Shown here: positions 22,694 to 33,814 of the stretch, piece after piece
Layout of the letters: each line of letters starts with the position of its first letter
Position numbering within the stretch: the stretch's first letter is position 1
Origin: Vombatus ursinus
Lineage: Eukaryota > Chordata > Mammalia > Diprotodontia > Vombatidae
Direction: 5' to 3'
Length of the DNA: 64,000 bases
Assembly: GCF_900497805.2 (NCBI RefSeq)
Contig: NW_020947390.1
Location: 866,677 to 930,676, forward strand
Translations under genes and position numbers: made by a program
The notes under the pieces: model-generated
Databases searched by the model: none
Told to the model about the DNA's origin: nothing
Seen by the model: only the letters and a program-made list of their open reading frames with translations

Positions 22694-22812
22694 GCTAGGG
22701 GGCAGCTGAGGTGGTAGATAACTTGAGCTTGGAAGTTCTGAGATACAGTGGACTAAGCCTATTGAGTGTCCTCACTTAGTTGAGCATCAATATGTTGAGG
22801 CCCTGAGAGTGG
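22694..22812 (+). pseudogene. 7SL (SRP) RNA fragment
   Basis: The plus strand follows the first half of 7SL RNA: 'gctgaggtggtagataactt' (7SL 'gctgaggctggaggatcgct'), 'gagcttggaagttctgagat', 'attgagtgtcctcacttagt' and 'gagcatcaatatgttgaggc', ending in 'ctgagagtggg'. It covers roughly nucleotides 40-150. 7SL is the RNA scaffold of the signal recognition particle and is transcribed by Pol III. This piece lacks the 5' promoter region and the SRP54-binding half, so it is a dead copy. Confidence 0.75.
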
Positions 22813-23050
22813 GTACATTTTTGTATATTTGCATGCATATATGCATATACATACATGTGTGTATATATGTATACATAAATATATATACATTTATATACTC
22901 AATAGGCTTAGCCACTTCATCTTAAAATATAACTATGTAGGTAAGTATATACATACACATGTTTATGCATACATTCACACATATATAAACATATATGATT
23001 GAACATATGTGTGTATATATGCATGTGTGTTCATATGCATATGTATACAA
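22813..23050. repeat. TA/TG/CA-rich microsatellite tract
   Basis: Irregular 'tatacatacatg'-type repeats run through 22830-22895 and 22935-23050. They are separated by a non-repetitive part (22897-22935) that begins with the reverse complement of the 7SL piece's 'ctaagcctattgagt'. Confidence 0.8.
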
Positions 23051-24189
23051 TTTTTTTCCCTTAAACACTTAATACACATTGTTGCTTTGCTGTGCCTATT
23101 TTCATATCAAATTAAATGTGTGCAATAGTCTTTCTCAGAGCCGGCCAAATAAGCCTCCTTTGTACATATAAACATTCCTTAAAGTTTTTTTATGTCTTAT
23201 ACACTCACCCACATTGTTTCTATAGTGTGCCTGAATATCTTTTACCTTATACTTTTCCTCAGTAGTAAAAATAAGGCCATAAAATTGAAATATAATACTT
23301 AAATGTGTATTTATCATCTGGTATTTATAATCCAAGTGCATACAGAATTGTCACTTAATACTATGTTCAATAATCATGAGTCCCAGCCCTCCTCAGATTT
23401 AAGGAAGAGAAACCCTTCAGAATGAATCATCTAGTGAAAAAAACTAAAAGATTCTTTCCTTAGCTAGTCTGGTAGACTTCCTAAGGACATGGGCATCCCT
23501 ATAGAATCTATAGTTAAGCCAAAATACGTAGCATTTACATTACATCTGTCTACTAAAAGTTCTGAGTAGAAGGAAGTACACAGGAGGATGACTCTCTCTA
23601 AACAGGGATTAAGTTCAGCCTAAATGGGTGAGGTACCATTTCGACAATTCAGAGCTCCATTTGCAGGGTAGAGTCAACCATATTTTCCTAAGGCATTGAG
23701 GATCCAAGCTGTTAGATTCTTCTCCAGTAGTGTATGGTACTACCCAGAAGCTGGCACTTTCAAAAACTCAGCTTTCTCTGAACATGTAGGTCAGAGGCAT
23801 TTTTGTCTCTCTAAGTGACATACTATATGAGCTTAGCTAGGATCTTATTCTCTTGACTTTTTGACTCTGACTAGTTCTAAAGCCAATTGCTTGCCTCAGA
23901 TGATGCCCAGGCTAAAATTAACTATTGTCCATATTTGCTCTCTGCTTCATCCACATTTTGGCTTGATAGACATGGAACATTTAATAAAATAGTTTTTTTT
24001 AATCAATTGCTAAATGAATGACCATTTCTCTATAATAATGGATCCATGATCACATCAATGTGAGTAGTTGATGAACACATAACATACTATTATTTCATTT
24101 TGATCTTGAAATCTCCCATGATCTCTAGATCCTGTATAGCAGAGATTTGATTAGCAGCTAAATTTGTACCCAGGAACTAAAAGAAGGGT
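23051..24189. other. No gene; unassigned
   Basis: 23390-23900 looks like low-copy or very old sequence with no SINE or LINE words. 23960-24160 is AT-rich. No coding motif seen. Confidence 0.4.
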
Positions 24190-24345
24190 ACTGCTAACAA
24201 GGAATTTCCAACTTAGAAGGGATCTCAAAGGCATCTACTCCAACTCTTACTTGAGTAACAGTTCCCTCTACAGCATACCTAATAAATGGTCTGGAGTACT
24301 GCTTGGTGTTGCTAATCTTAACTCCAATGTGGTATCTCACACATA
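24190..24345 (-). repeat. L3/CR1 LINE 3' fragment, minus strand
   Basis: 'aacttagaagggatctcaaa', 'ggcatctactccaactctta' and 'ccctctacagcatacctaat' correspond to the reverse of the L3 tail (family form 'gttggaagggacctcagagg'). Confidence 0.65.
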
Positions 24346-24365
24346 ATCTCAATCTAATACCTAGA

Positions 24366-24407
24366 TATTATTATTATTATTATTGTTATTATTATTATTA
24401 TTATTTT
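24366..24407. repeat. (ATT)n microsatellite
   Basis: ATT units with one GTT interruption. Confidence 0.95.
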
Positions 24408-24494
24408 AATATAATATCTATCATGTGTAATCAATTACATTAGATTTCTACTTCTCATTCTCCCACACTTTAGGAAGTAGGCTTTTTTAGTAAT

Positions 24495-25600
24495 TTAAGA
24501 TTAAGAGTCAAACCAAGATTAGAAGGAAAGTGGAAAGCTGGGAAACAATTTTTATAGTGTCTCTGCTAAAGGCCTCATTTCTCAAATATATAGAGAACTG
24601 AGTCAAATTTATAAGAATATAAGTCATTTCCCAATTGATAAATGATCAAATATATGAACAGGAAGTTTTCAGAAGAAGAAATCAACCTATCTACAGTCAT
24701 ATAAAAAAAATGCTCTAAATCACCATAGATTAGAAAAATATAAATTAAGATGACTCTGACATACCACCTCACAACTATTAGATTGACTCATATGACAGAA
24801 AAGAAAACTGATAAATTTGGGAGGGGATGTGCAAAAATTGGGACACTTAGGCACTGTTGGTAGAGTTGTAAAATGATCCAACCATTATGGAGAACAATTT
24901 GGAACTGCATCCAAACGGATATAAAGCTGTGCATGACCTTTGACCCAGCAATATCACTGCTAGATCTGTATCCCAAAGAGATCCCTCCAAAAGGGGGGAA
25001 GGACCTATTTGTACAAAATGTTTATAGTAACTCTTTTTGTGGTAGCAAAAATTGGAAATTTAGGGGTGTCTATCAATTGGGGAATGACTGAACAAGTTGT
25101 GGTATATGATTATTGAGATACTATTGTGCTATAAGAAATGATGAACAGAATGATCTCAGAAAAACCTGGAAATAGATGAAATGATGTTGAGTGAAGTCAG
25201 CAGAACTAGGAGAACATTGTACACATCAACAGAAATATTGTCTGATGATCAACTGTGAATGACTTAGCTATTCTCAGCAATACAATAATACAAGACAGTT
25301 CCTAAAGAGTTATGATGAAAAATGCTATCCACCCGCAGAGAAAAAACTGGTGGAATCTGAGAGCAGATTGAAGCATACTTTATTTTTTTCTGTATTTTTT
25401 TGGGGGGCTGTGGTTTTTTCTCCAAACAATGACTAATATAAGAATATGTTTTGCATGATTGCAGATGTATAATCTATATCAAATTACTTACCATCTCAAG
25501 AAGGGGTAAGGAAATGCCAGGAAAGAGAGAATTTGGAACTCAAAATTTTAAAAAATGATTATTAAAATTGTTTTTACATGTAATTGAGAAAAATAAAATA
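24495..25600 (+). mobile_element. L1 LINE, 5'-truncated 3' end
   Basis: It starts within ORF2 ('aaagctgggaaacaattttt') and runs through 'DPAISLLDLYPKE' (about 24940-24980) and a 'VVYDYxDTIVL'-like stretch. It continues into the 3' untranslated region and ends at 'acatgtaattgagaaaaata'. About 1.1 kb. The best open stretch (24873-25091) is an ORF2 remnant ('MIQPLWRTIWNCIQ'). It resembles the end of the L1 at 541-4138 and is of similar or slightly younger age. Confidence 0.85.
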
Positions 25601-26597
25601 TTCAAAAAATCTGAAGCAAAAAAGATTACGGGTGATAGGTAGCAAAACCCCAGATAACACTAGAATAAAATAAAAATATAGTAGAAGTTTTAAGTATTTA
25701 GTATCTGAAATATGACAAACATCAAACACTTCACAACATCACTTTAAAGTAGGAGAATCTACTCCCCTACACCTGTCAAATATGGGAGAAGAGAGATACA
25801 AAAGATTTGGGAAAATGCTTGAGACTATACATTGGATCAGAATCCTTGGTTGGCAAAATGATAGAGTAATGGTGAAATCTGGACATTGTTAAAGGGCAGA
25901 GAAAACCAACCAAAGTGTATCAGATTGAACAATGTGTAAACTGACAAAATATTCACAGGCTTAATTAAAATATTTTATTAGCACACCCACTATACCTTTC
26001 ATTTTCCTTCAGACACTCAGCAAAATAGTATTATGAAAGATGAGTCCTATTATGTACCTAATTAAGCAAGTTAGAAGAAATGCCGGTTTTTATGAAAACG
26101 TATTTAGTTTCTCAAAGACAAAATAGATAATGTTTGGTGTTGCAGAGGAACAACAAACGCTAATATTTTGCTTTCAAAGGCAAAGGAATTGTAGTTACTT
26201 CTATAATATGTTTAGGCAAAAAGCATCAATGTCCTTTAGGTTGTGTTTCTACCTTTTTCCTCATATCTAAACATAATAATAATAAAATGTTATCTTTTAA
26301 GTTTAAAAGTATCAAATTCAAAAAATATAAATGCTTATTAGAGTCAGGCTCTGCTTTTCTACTCTTTGCACATTTTCATATGAAATGTGCCACGTTTTAC
26401 AGTGTGATTTAAAAAATACAATGAATCTATTTTCTAAATAGCACACGCTTTTTACAATCATCTTTTCATATAGATAAAATTTGAGCAACTAAAGGTTTCA
26501 GATATGGAGTTTAACCACAGCTAAGTTCCTGTTTGTTTAAAAGGTATTCCCCAAATTAAAAATAATAAAAATAAATACCTTAAAAGGAATATGAGCT
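25601..26597. other. No gene; apparently repeat-free
   Basis: No SINE, LINE or LTR word was found from about 25930 to 26580. The text is AT-rich with motifs such as 'cttaattaaaatattttatt' and 'cctaattaagcaag' (homeodomain-like TAATTA cores). Candidate unique or conserved non-coding DNA. Confidence 0.4.
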
Positions 26598-26710
26598 GTC
26601 CTACTTGAACCTGTCACTTAACCTCCAGTTTTCCTCATCTGTGAAATTAGGAGGTTAAAGTGGATGAGCTTTAAAGTACTCTCCACCTCTCAATATGTGA
26701 TCATCTGATG
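26598..26710 (+). repeat. CORE-SINE, 3' part
   Basis: 'cttgaacctgtcacttaacc', 'cagttttcctcatctgtgaa' and 'ggaggttaaagtggatgagc' identify a CORE-SINE of the 'ggtccctt'-tail type. Confidence 0.7.
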
Positions 26711-26939
26711 AGAGACACAACAGATGGATAGTTAGATTGTGACACTGGCACCATCCACATATTAAAAGAAGGAGAGGAAGGCCTAAAATTCTTTGGGAAA
26801 GGCAGGGGAAGTCTATGGATATTTTATGTGAAGACAGGGATGGATAAAAATATTTCCACAGGATGAAGAGCTATGGAGGGGTTGAAATCTGACCGAGTCT
26901 ATAGAGTGACTAAATAAGTGAACTTACAGATTCACCTAT

Positions 26940-27065
26940 GCATTATAGAATCAGAGATCTTTAACTGGAAGGGACATCAAAAACCATTCAGTTCACCTCA
27001 TTTGAAAGATGAGGAAACAGAGACCAAGGGAAGTTGTGACATGCCCAAGGTTGATTTAGAAAGGT
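26940..27065 (-). repeat. CORE-SINE, minus strand
   Basis: 'atagaatcagagatctttaa', 'ctggaagggacatcaaaaac' and 'gatgaggaaacagagaccaa' are the reverse of the tail and core. Confidence 0.75.
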
Positions 27066-27069
27066 CAAT

Positions 27070-27275
27070 GTCATTCATTGCATCCTAGGTCATTGCCAGT
27101 TGTCTTGACTTTTCTCTTGACACTGGACTTCAGTGACTCTGGAAAAGAGAGAGTGAGCCTGACACTTTGCACACCTGTGCCTCAATTAAATCTAATTCAT
27201 GTGTAAGTCAATATCTCACCCTTATGATGCCAATGGTCTTCTTTGAAAATGAAGGATGAACAACAAGAAGTAGTA
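27070..27275 (-). repeat. Marsupial 'tttgtcct' SINE, minus strand
   Basis: It reverses the SINE at 9138: 'gacttcagtgactctggaaa', 'cacctgtgcctcaattaaat', and at the head 'tggtcttctttgaaaatgaa'. It ends with 'ggatgaacaacaag'. Confidence 0.65.
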
Positions 27276-27899
27276 ATTATCGGAGAGGAGATTTGAACCT
27301 TGTTCCTCTAATTCTAGAGGTATTGCTTTTTCCACTGCAATAAACATTTTCTTTCAAACAGGGATAAAATATGGCATATACCCTCCAAATATAATAAATC
27401 TTACTGAAAGGGCTTTCTAATTGTTCATTTAATATAATGTCTCTCTGTGTCTGAGTCCCTCTCTCATCTCTGTCTCTGTCTTGATTTTACTCCATCTCAC
27501 TTCCTTTTTCTGTCTCTATCTCTATCTTTGTTTGTCTTTTCTTCTCTATCTCTGCTCTCTCACTCTGTCTGTCCATCTTTCTCTTTCTATCTGCCTCTTT
27601 TTCCCCCTCTGTCATTTTATCAGTTTAGGGAGTTGCCTCATAAAGAAAAATCCCTCTGCCAATGTAGACATTCTATTTATTTTGCAATACTACCTGCCAA
27701 CATTTTCATTACCAAACCAAGGTGGGGAAATCTAACTCAATGGAAGAAAATATAAAATTGTATCTTTGGGGGAAATTATTCTGTCTTTTAGTCAAATTAC
27801 TGTGAATGCCTTAATATATCTAAATCTTCTCCCCCTCCCACACCTTCCCAAACAGTGAATACCTTATTATACCCCAAATCATAAACTATGCGTTCACTT
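27276..27899. other. No gene; TC-rich low-complexity DNA
   Basis: 27435-27605 is a long imperfect (TCTC/TCTG) tract. Its overlapping open frames (27447-27755) are Leu/Ser-rich by-products of the tract. The flanks carry no repeat that I recognise. Confidence 0.7.
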
Positions 27900-27985
27900 T
27901 CTCACCATTTGGAAACTATCATGAATAGCATGACACCTGGCACAGAGTGGACACCCAGTAATGATTCGTTGACTTGATGTGATCA
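27900..27985 (+). repeat. L2/MIR-type tail, weak
   Basis: 'gacacctggcacagagtgga' and 'acccagtaatgattcgttga' fit a degraded L2 or MIR ending. Confidence 0.45.
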
Positions 27986-29821
27986 AATAGACAAAGCCAG
28001 AAAGACTGGACTGGACAGTGTTAACCGCTATTTGCAGAGGTTGCTATCCATGGTTCTGCACTTTACCCCTGTGATTTGTGGAAGGTTCTTTTGTTAAAGA
28101 AGTCAATAAATCCTTATTGCTGCCTGGTAACCTGTTCTTCTGCCATTGTTTTCTACAAGGACAGAACTATACTATTTTTGAAGTTGTGTTTCAGTTTATG
28201 TTTATTTTTTTCCTTATCTTTGTTTAGAGCTGGCCATCTCTTTTAAGCTTGTCACATGACAAGCAGTTCAAGTAATCTACACTCTTGGCCATATTTGTCC
28301 AGCTCTATTCATTTCAATTTTGAAACAACTACTGCTACTGAAGTCCTAACCTAACTTCAATGCTTTGGCATTGGGCCATTGGCCTTTCTAAATCAACCAT
28401 TGGTATTTTGGAAGCTTTGTTAGAAAAAAATCTGGCATATATTACCAAGTTGAAAAGGGTTAAAATACCATTTTGGTGATATCAAACTAAGTTTGGAGAG
28501 GGTCATCAATGACAAGTTGGACACTTCAGGGGTCCTGGTACTAATGAAAACCATTGGCCAAAAAATGGAGGATTTAAAATCACACTGATGAAATTGTAGA
28601 TGTTTTGAAGCTTTGAAATAATTGTCCATATACTGAGCCCTCTGCCTACGTAATCCAGCCTGCTGCTTAGCAGTCCCATGACTCATTGCTGCTTAATCTG
28701 GTTCATGAGACTCAGTTAACCAAGAAACACATGATGAAGGAAATTCTACATGAGGCATAGCAACATTGGGTACTCACTCAGGGAATATTTGGATTTGACA
28801 TCCATTGCAATATCTTGTACACCATGGATACCTGGTAAATAAAGATGCAGCAAGAATAAGGTTCACAATCACATAACCAAATGAATTTAAAGATGTCCTC
28901 TTAACTCTGAAATTCAGTATTACTTTGATGCCACATTACTCGCCAGTCATTCCAAGAAGACTCTGGGTTTCTTGAATATTTTCTAATTCTTCACCTTATT
29001 CTATGAACTAAGCAACATCTAAACTCTAATTCAAATATCTTACTCTAAAATTGCCTACCAAGGATTTCTGAATTGGGACACTATTTTTAAATTAGGGTTT
29101 TTGGTGGTAATTTTATGGGTTCTCTCCCAGCTGTCTGTGTCATCTCCTCATTAAAAACCAAGCAGCAACAACAATAACAACAACAAAAACAGCTTTCCCC
29201 AGATGGCAGGAACTACTTGAGACTGATATTAGGAATAGCCTTTGTGCTGAATAAAGATCAATACTTGTCAACTTTCTGTCACTTTTCATATAGCCCACAA
29301 ATTTCAAAACAAAACAAATATTCACAACATCACAATAGTTCTAGGTTTCAATATAGTGATTATTGTTACCATGTGGCAAATAGTGTCTAATAATTATAGT
29401 TGTTATTGGAATTCACTGAAAGTAAATTCTAGTTGATTCTAGATCACATGATGATATGAAAAGTTACTGTGGCCAAAAGTTAAAATGCATGTAAGCATAT
29501 TCTGTGGACCTCAAAATATAGTTTGCCTGGTCTGACTGGAAGTGGGTATTGCTGAAAAGCATAATTCCCTGCAAATCTGGACCTTATACATTTAAGCCAA
29601 CCTTGAAACCTCAGAGCGAATTCTTGATTATTTCATATGTAACCCATTTCATTGCCAATTGCTTAACAATTTTCATTAACTCCATATCCACTGTGACTCT
29701 TATTATCTACACCTTCTTTTCATAGTCACTTGTAGGTGAATGAAAAAAGACACCATGAATTTGTAAAGAACAGATCGCAACAGAGTAACCTTGACATGGT
29801 TGCCAGACTACTACATTGGTG
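27986..29821. other. No gene; long stretch without clear repeats
   Basis: About 1.8 kb where I see no SINE core, no LINE motif and only a short (CAA)n run at 29161-29190. A short plus-strand frame at about 28466-28587 is protein-like ('LERVINDKLD'), but it is unrecognised and ends in two stop codons. The region is unique or very old DNA. Confidence 0.4.
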
Positions 29822-30305
29822 AATAAAATTAGCTCTCATTTATATAGTGATTTTAGTCTGAAAAATGCTTTACATATATTATCTCATTTGATTCTTATAA
29901 TAGCAATATGTATAAGGCATGATAGGTGGTACAATGTATATAGCACTCAACTTGGAGTCAGGAAGACCTGTGTTCAAATTTTGCCCCAGTTACTTGTTAA
30001 CTGTGTGGCTTTGGGGAAGTCATTGAACCTTTTGATCTCAGTTTCTTCATTGGTAAATTGAGGTGAAGAATAGTACTTACCAAAAAGGTATCAAGTTGTA
30101 TCAAGTATAATATTTGCAAAGTGCTTTGCAGTTGTTAAAGCACTATGTAAATGCTAGCTACAACTATCATTATTACTTTTTTACAGATCAGTAAACTGAG
30201 ACTGAGAGGTAAATGATCTGCCTATATCCACAAAATTAATATGTATCTGAAGTAGATTCCTGGCTCTGAAGGCAGCACCCTAGTCACTGTATCATGTTGC
30301 CTCTC
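29822..30305 (-). repeat. THER/MIR-type CORE-SINE, minus strand, split
   Basis: Left part (29822-29912): 'ctctcatttatatagtgatt', 'atattatctcatttgattct'. Right part (30182-30305): 'ttacagatcagtaaactgag', 'ggcagcaccctagtcactgt'. Together they make one minus-strand SINE split by the plus-strand SINE at 29915-30180. Confidence 0.75.
29915..30180 (+). repeat. THER/MIR-type CORE-SINE, full length, nested
   Basis: Head 'gataggtggtacaatgtata', 'ggagtcaggaagacctgtgt', core 'aactgtgtggctttggggaa', 3' end 'gcaaagtgctttgcagttgt' and 'atgtaaatgctagctacaac'. It lies inside a SINE of the same family in the opposite direction. Confidence 0.8.
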
Positions 30306-30474
30306 ACATATAACACAGAAACAATATACCTGTATTTTAGCAAAAATTATTTTTTGGCAAAAATCTAGCTTGTTATATTTGTATACAAGTTGGGGTTGTG
30401 TGAGCTGTGTGGTAGTACAGTTTATGTGGCCTTGGAACTGATTGAATACCTAGACTCAAAATATAGTTATTAAG

Positions 30475-30745
30475 GAGTTGATGTCGATGTGGAGAGAGGT
30501 TTCTAGTAGACCTAGGGACTTACACTTAGCATCATGCCATAAATTATTTTGCAATGTCTTTGATAAAGGCATAGATTACACGTTTATCAAATTTTCAGTT
30601 AATAGAAAGCTAAAAAGAATAGCTAATACATTAGATGTCAGGGGTAAGGATCAAAATATATCATGATAGATTATAACAATCAGCTGAATCTAACAGTATG
30701 AAATTTAAGGGAGGATAAACAAAGTTCAAATCAAATTTATAAGGA
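30475..30745 (+). repeat. L3/CR1 LINE fragment
   Basis: 'gtctttgataaaggcataga', 'ttaatagaaagctaaaaaga' and 'atagctaatacattagatgt' match the L3 reverse-transcriptase and post-RT sequence also seen at 6180 and 52740. Confidence 0.65.
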
Positions 30746-30748
30746 AAG

Positions 30749-30751
<3 letters not shown>

Positions 30752-30786
<35 letters not shown>

Positions 30787-30800
30787 CAACAATAATAATA
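30752..30800. repeat. (AAT)n microsatellite
   Basis: AAT units with an AAC-rich interruption near 30782-30790. Confidence 0.95.
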
Positions 30801-31320
30801 ACTGCTAACTTTTATACAGTGCTATGGGGCATCTAGGTGTCCAGTTAATAGAGTCCTGGGCCTGAAGTCAGGAAGACTCATCTTCCTGAGGTCAATTCTG
30901 GCCTCAGACACTTACTAGCTGTATGACCGTAGGCAAGTTACTTAACTCTCTTTGCCTCAGTTTCCTCAAATGTTAAATGAACTGGAGAAGGAAACGGCAA
31001 ACCAGCCCAGCATCGTTGCCAAGAAAACCCCAAATGAGGTCATGAGGAGTCCAACACTACTGACCACCCAAAACAATACAGTGCTATAAAGTTTGTAAGG
31101 CAGTTTACTTATGCTAATATCATTTTATCCTCACACCAGCTTTTGGGAGGTACATGCTATTATCATCCTCATCTTACATATAAGGCAACTGAGGCAGAAA
31201 GAATTTAAATGACTTGCCCAGGGTCACACAGTTAGAAGGTGTCTGAAATGAAATTTGAACTAAGGTCTTTCTGACCCCAAGGCTAGCATACCCTCTCCAC
31301 TGCACCACCTGGTGCCTAGG
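30801..31320 (-). repeat. THER/MIR-type CORE-SINE, minus strand, split
   Basis: Left end 'actgctaacttttatacagt'. After the inserted MAR1 it resumes 'gctataaagtttgtaaggca', then 'gggaggtacatgctattatc', 'ggcaactgaggcagaaagaa', 'cccagggtcacacagttaga' and head 'ccactgcaccacctggtgcc'. Confidence 0.8.
30826..31075 (+). repeat. MAR1-type SINE, full length, with target duplication
   Basis: Head 'ggcatctaggtgtccagtta', 'cctgaagtcaggaagactca', core 'tagctgtatgaccgtaggca', RTE-like tail 'ctggagaaggaaacggcaaa' and 'aatgaggtcatgaggagtcc'. A perfect 12-bp duplication, 'atacagtgctat', flanks it at 30814-30825 and 31076-31087. It is therefore an intact insertion into the older minus-strand SINE. Confidence 0.9.
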
Positions 31321-31479
31321 AAGGGTGAAGCAAACTGAATAATTGTATGAAAGAAATGGAGGCAGGGAGAATTTAGTGGAACTCTTGTACAAAATGTATG
31401 AACAGTGTGACAAAGCATTCAAAAAATACTTGCTACCTTAGGCTTAGTAAAAGAGACAGAGCATCTATAATAAAGAAAG

Positions 31480-31760
31480 TAATACCTAATCCACTTTTAT
31501 CTTTAGAGGGCAGAACTGAGAACAATAGATACAATCCATATAGAAAAAAATTTCATTCAGTGCAAGGAATTACAAAAAAGCTTGAGCTAACCAAATGTGG
31601 AAAGAACTGTGTCAGAAATAAATAGGATCCCCTTCATTATAGATCTTCAAACAAAAGCTGGCTATTTAGTGTGTTTCACAGGCACTTATTCTTCAGTGAA
31701 GAATTGGACTGGATGCCCACTAAGTTCACTTCTATCTGAGAGTCTATGAATATTAGATCC
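31480..31760 (+). repeat. L3/CR1 LINE 3' end
   Basis: 'gagggcagaactgagaacaa', 'cagtgcaaggaattacaaaa', 'atagatcttcaaacaaaagc' and 'attggactggatgcccacta' follow the L3 order to its closing 'tctgagagtctatgaat'. It may continue the L3 at 30475, with the SINEs and AAT repeat between. Confidence 0.65.
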
Positions 31761-31779
31761 CTCCTTTTAATAAATGGCT

Positions 31780-32480
31780 ACTAGAAAAGATCTAGGGGTC
31801 ACACAAGACATCATTCTTAATATAAAGTACAATATACTACAGCAGCCAAAGGATATGATGCAATTTTAGACTGTGTTCACAGAGTTATACCCTCCAGAAA
31901 TGAAGAGGTGGCAATGTTTTCATGCTTTGCTTTGGTCACGATACATCTGGAATGCTATATTCAGGTCTTAGCACTGCATTTTAGGAAGGATATTGACAAG
32001 CTGGAAAACATCCTGAGGAGAGCAACAAGGATTGTGAAGGACCTCAAGTTCATGATCCTAGGATAAAATTAAGGAACTGAGCTTGTTTGACCCTAGAAGA
32101 AGAGACATGGGGAAAGAAGGGCATGGTAGCTGCATTCATACAGAAGTTAGATTAGAATTGTTCTTTTTCAATCATAAAACATTAAGTGCCACTACATGTC
32201 AAACATTGTGCTACAGAGGCGGGAAAAAACAGGAACAATGGGTGCACATTCCAAAGAAGCAAATTGAGGTTTGATATCAAGAAAAGGTTTTGAACAATTA
32301 GAGCTATCCTAAAATAGGGGCTGCCTCTGATGGCAGTGGTTTCCAGGAATTCCTCAAGCAAAGTTTGGATGACCAATGTTCAGGTGTGTTGTCAGGAAGA
32401 TTCTTTTTCATAAAAGATTTAGACTAGATGGTGTCTGAGGTCCCTTGTAACTGTGACATTCAACAATTCTTTAATTCCTT
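31780..32480 (+). repeat. L3/CR1 LINE 3' region, second copy
   Basis: 'gatctaggggtcacacaaga', 'gtcacgatacatctggaatg', 'gacaagctggaaaacatcct', 'gagcaacaaggattgtgaag', 'ttagagctatcctaaaatag' and 'ttagactagatggtgtctga' reproduce about 700 bp of L3 to its end. A 50-bp block-A-like piece (32168-32218) is inserted. It starts before the previous copy's final region, so this is a second, independent element. Confidence 0.8.
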
Positions 32481-33597
32481 TTCATACAAACCTCACCAAA
32501 CTAAAGGGATCATTTAGATGACATTTAGGTGTGTCTATGCAACCCCAGAGAGACATGTAACTACATACAGAATCAAGTTCCCAAAAGCAATACAGGGTAT
32601 TGATTCTTGCACATAACCATGCAAACATGACAGAACAAAGTCATCTTATCAATAAAAGATTTTTTTTTTCTCCAGTGCCCTGGAAAGTAATTTAATATTT
32701 TCTGACAGCATCCTCACTGTAAAGAATGTCTGATCCTGTCATATCTCTTACAATTTCATCTTTGTAGGGTCCTATACCTTGTGAGACCTTCAGTTTTCTA
32801 TTTTTTTTAAAGCTAAGAATCTTTATTTACTAATGTTGTCTCTTATGATTAATGAAGTTTTCATCACCTGAGGCCATATTCTCCCAGATGACATTCCTAT
32901 GAAATTATGGGGAAAGACTGTGTTGATTTTACAATATGTATTATTCTTAACACAGAAATCCTGCCAGGATACAATTTGTTTGAATTATATGGCATCAGAT
33001 AAAATGTGAAGCTTTTAGCTTGCCAAGATATAAAATACCTGTAGAAGGCACTCAGGATAATTCTAGAAGCTGTCATATATCTCCATCAGACCTGAAGCAA
33101 AAGTAAGGATGAACACAATAGAATAGTGAAACTGGAAACATGGAACATAGTTAATATGTTATTTAGAGACTGAAATATGCATTTTGCTATTAACATTTCA
33201 TGTTGAGTGGAACTATAAACGTAAAACCATTGGCATCATTGTTTGGACATTGTCATTCCCAGTGTTAGGATACTTTTCTGCATTTTGTAAATTTTATTTC
33301 AATAATATACATTACTTTTGGGGGGAAGGGAGGGTGACCATTTCTTTCTTGAATGCATAGCAGCCTATAATTTAAAGTCTCATTGTTGTCAAATAACATT
33401 CATTTATTGTTGGGTTTACATCTATCATTGACAAAACTTGGAAAAAAATTCTAGTGAATGTGGTAGTCATTCAAGGATTTTGACAGACAAAACAATATCA
33501 GTTATTTAGAGAACTATGTTTTGGCCTTCATTGATTTGAAATCAGTTCAATTCCTGCATTAGATAAAATTTATACTATCAAAATAATTTATTTATAG
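32481..33597. other. No gene; apparently repeat-free
   Basis: About 1.1 kb of AT-rich DNA without repeat words, apart from T-rich runs. It is a candidate for unique or conserved non-coding sequence. Confidence 0.4.
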
Positions 33598-33800
33598 GGA
33601 GGCACTGTGGTACACTGGAAAGAGTGATTTATTTAAAGTCAAAGGACCTCACTTTGAATCCTAGCTCTGCTAGTTACAACTGGGGTGACTTTGAGCAAGT
33701 AATTTTTTCTCTTGGGCCCATAGTTTTCTCATCTATAGAATGGGAAGAGGTGGACTTGATCTCCTCTTAGTTTCCCCTAGCTCTAATATATTGGATTCAA
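33598..33800 (+). repeat. CORE-SINE, full length
   Basis: Head 'gaggcactgtggtacactgg', 'aaagagtg', 'tttgaatcctagctctgcta', core 'ggggtgactttgagcaagta', tail 'tgggaagaggtggacttgat' and 'cccctagctctaatatattg'. A whole copy of the type represented by its tail at position 35. Confidence 0.8.
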
Positions 33801-33814
33801 TCAAGCTGATGCAG

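Noticed and set aside
22813-23050. CRISPR-like or satellite array
   Set aside because: Irregular TA/TG/CA microsatellite without uniform repeats and spacers.
27447-27755. Leu/Ser-rich open frames in two phases
   Set aside because: Both are by-products of a TC-rich low-complexity tract.
28420-28686. Possible processed pseudogene; a short frame near 28466-28587 looks protein-like
   Set aside because: I recognise no family. The frame is about 40 codons and ends in two stop codons, and no A-tail or target repeats were seen.
33598-33670. tRNA-like sequence
   Set aside because: It is the tRNA-derived head of a SINE, as are similar heads elsewhere in the window. No intact tRNA with a full cloverleaf was found.
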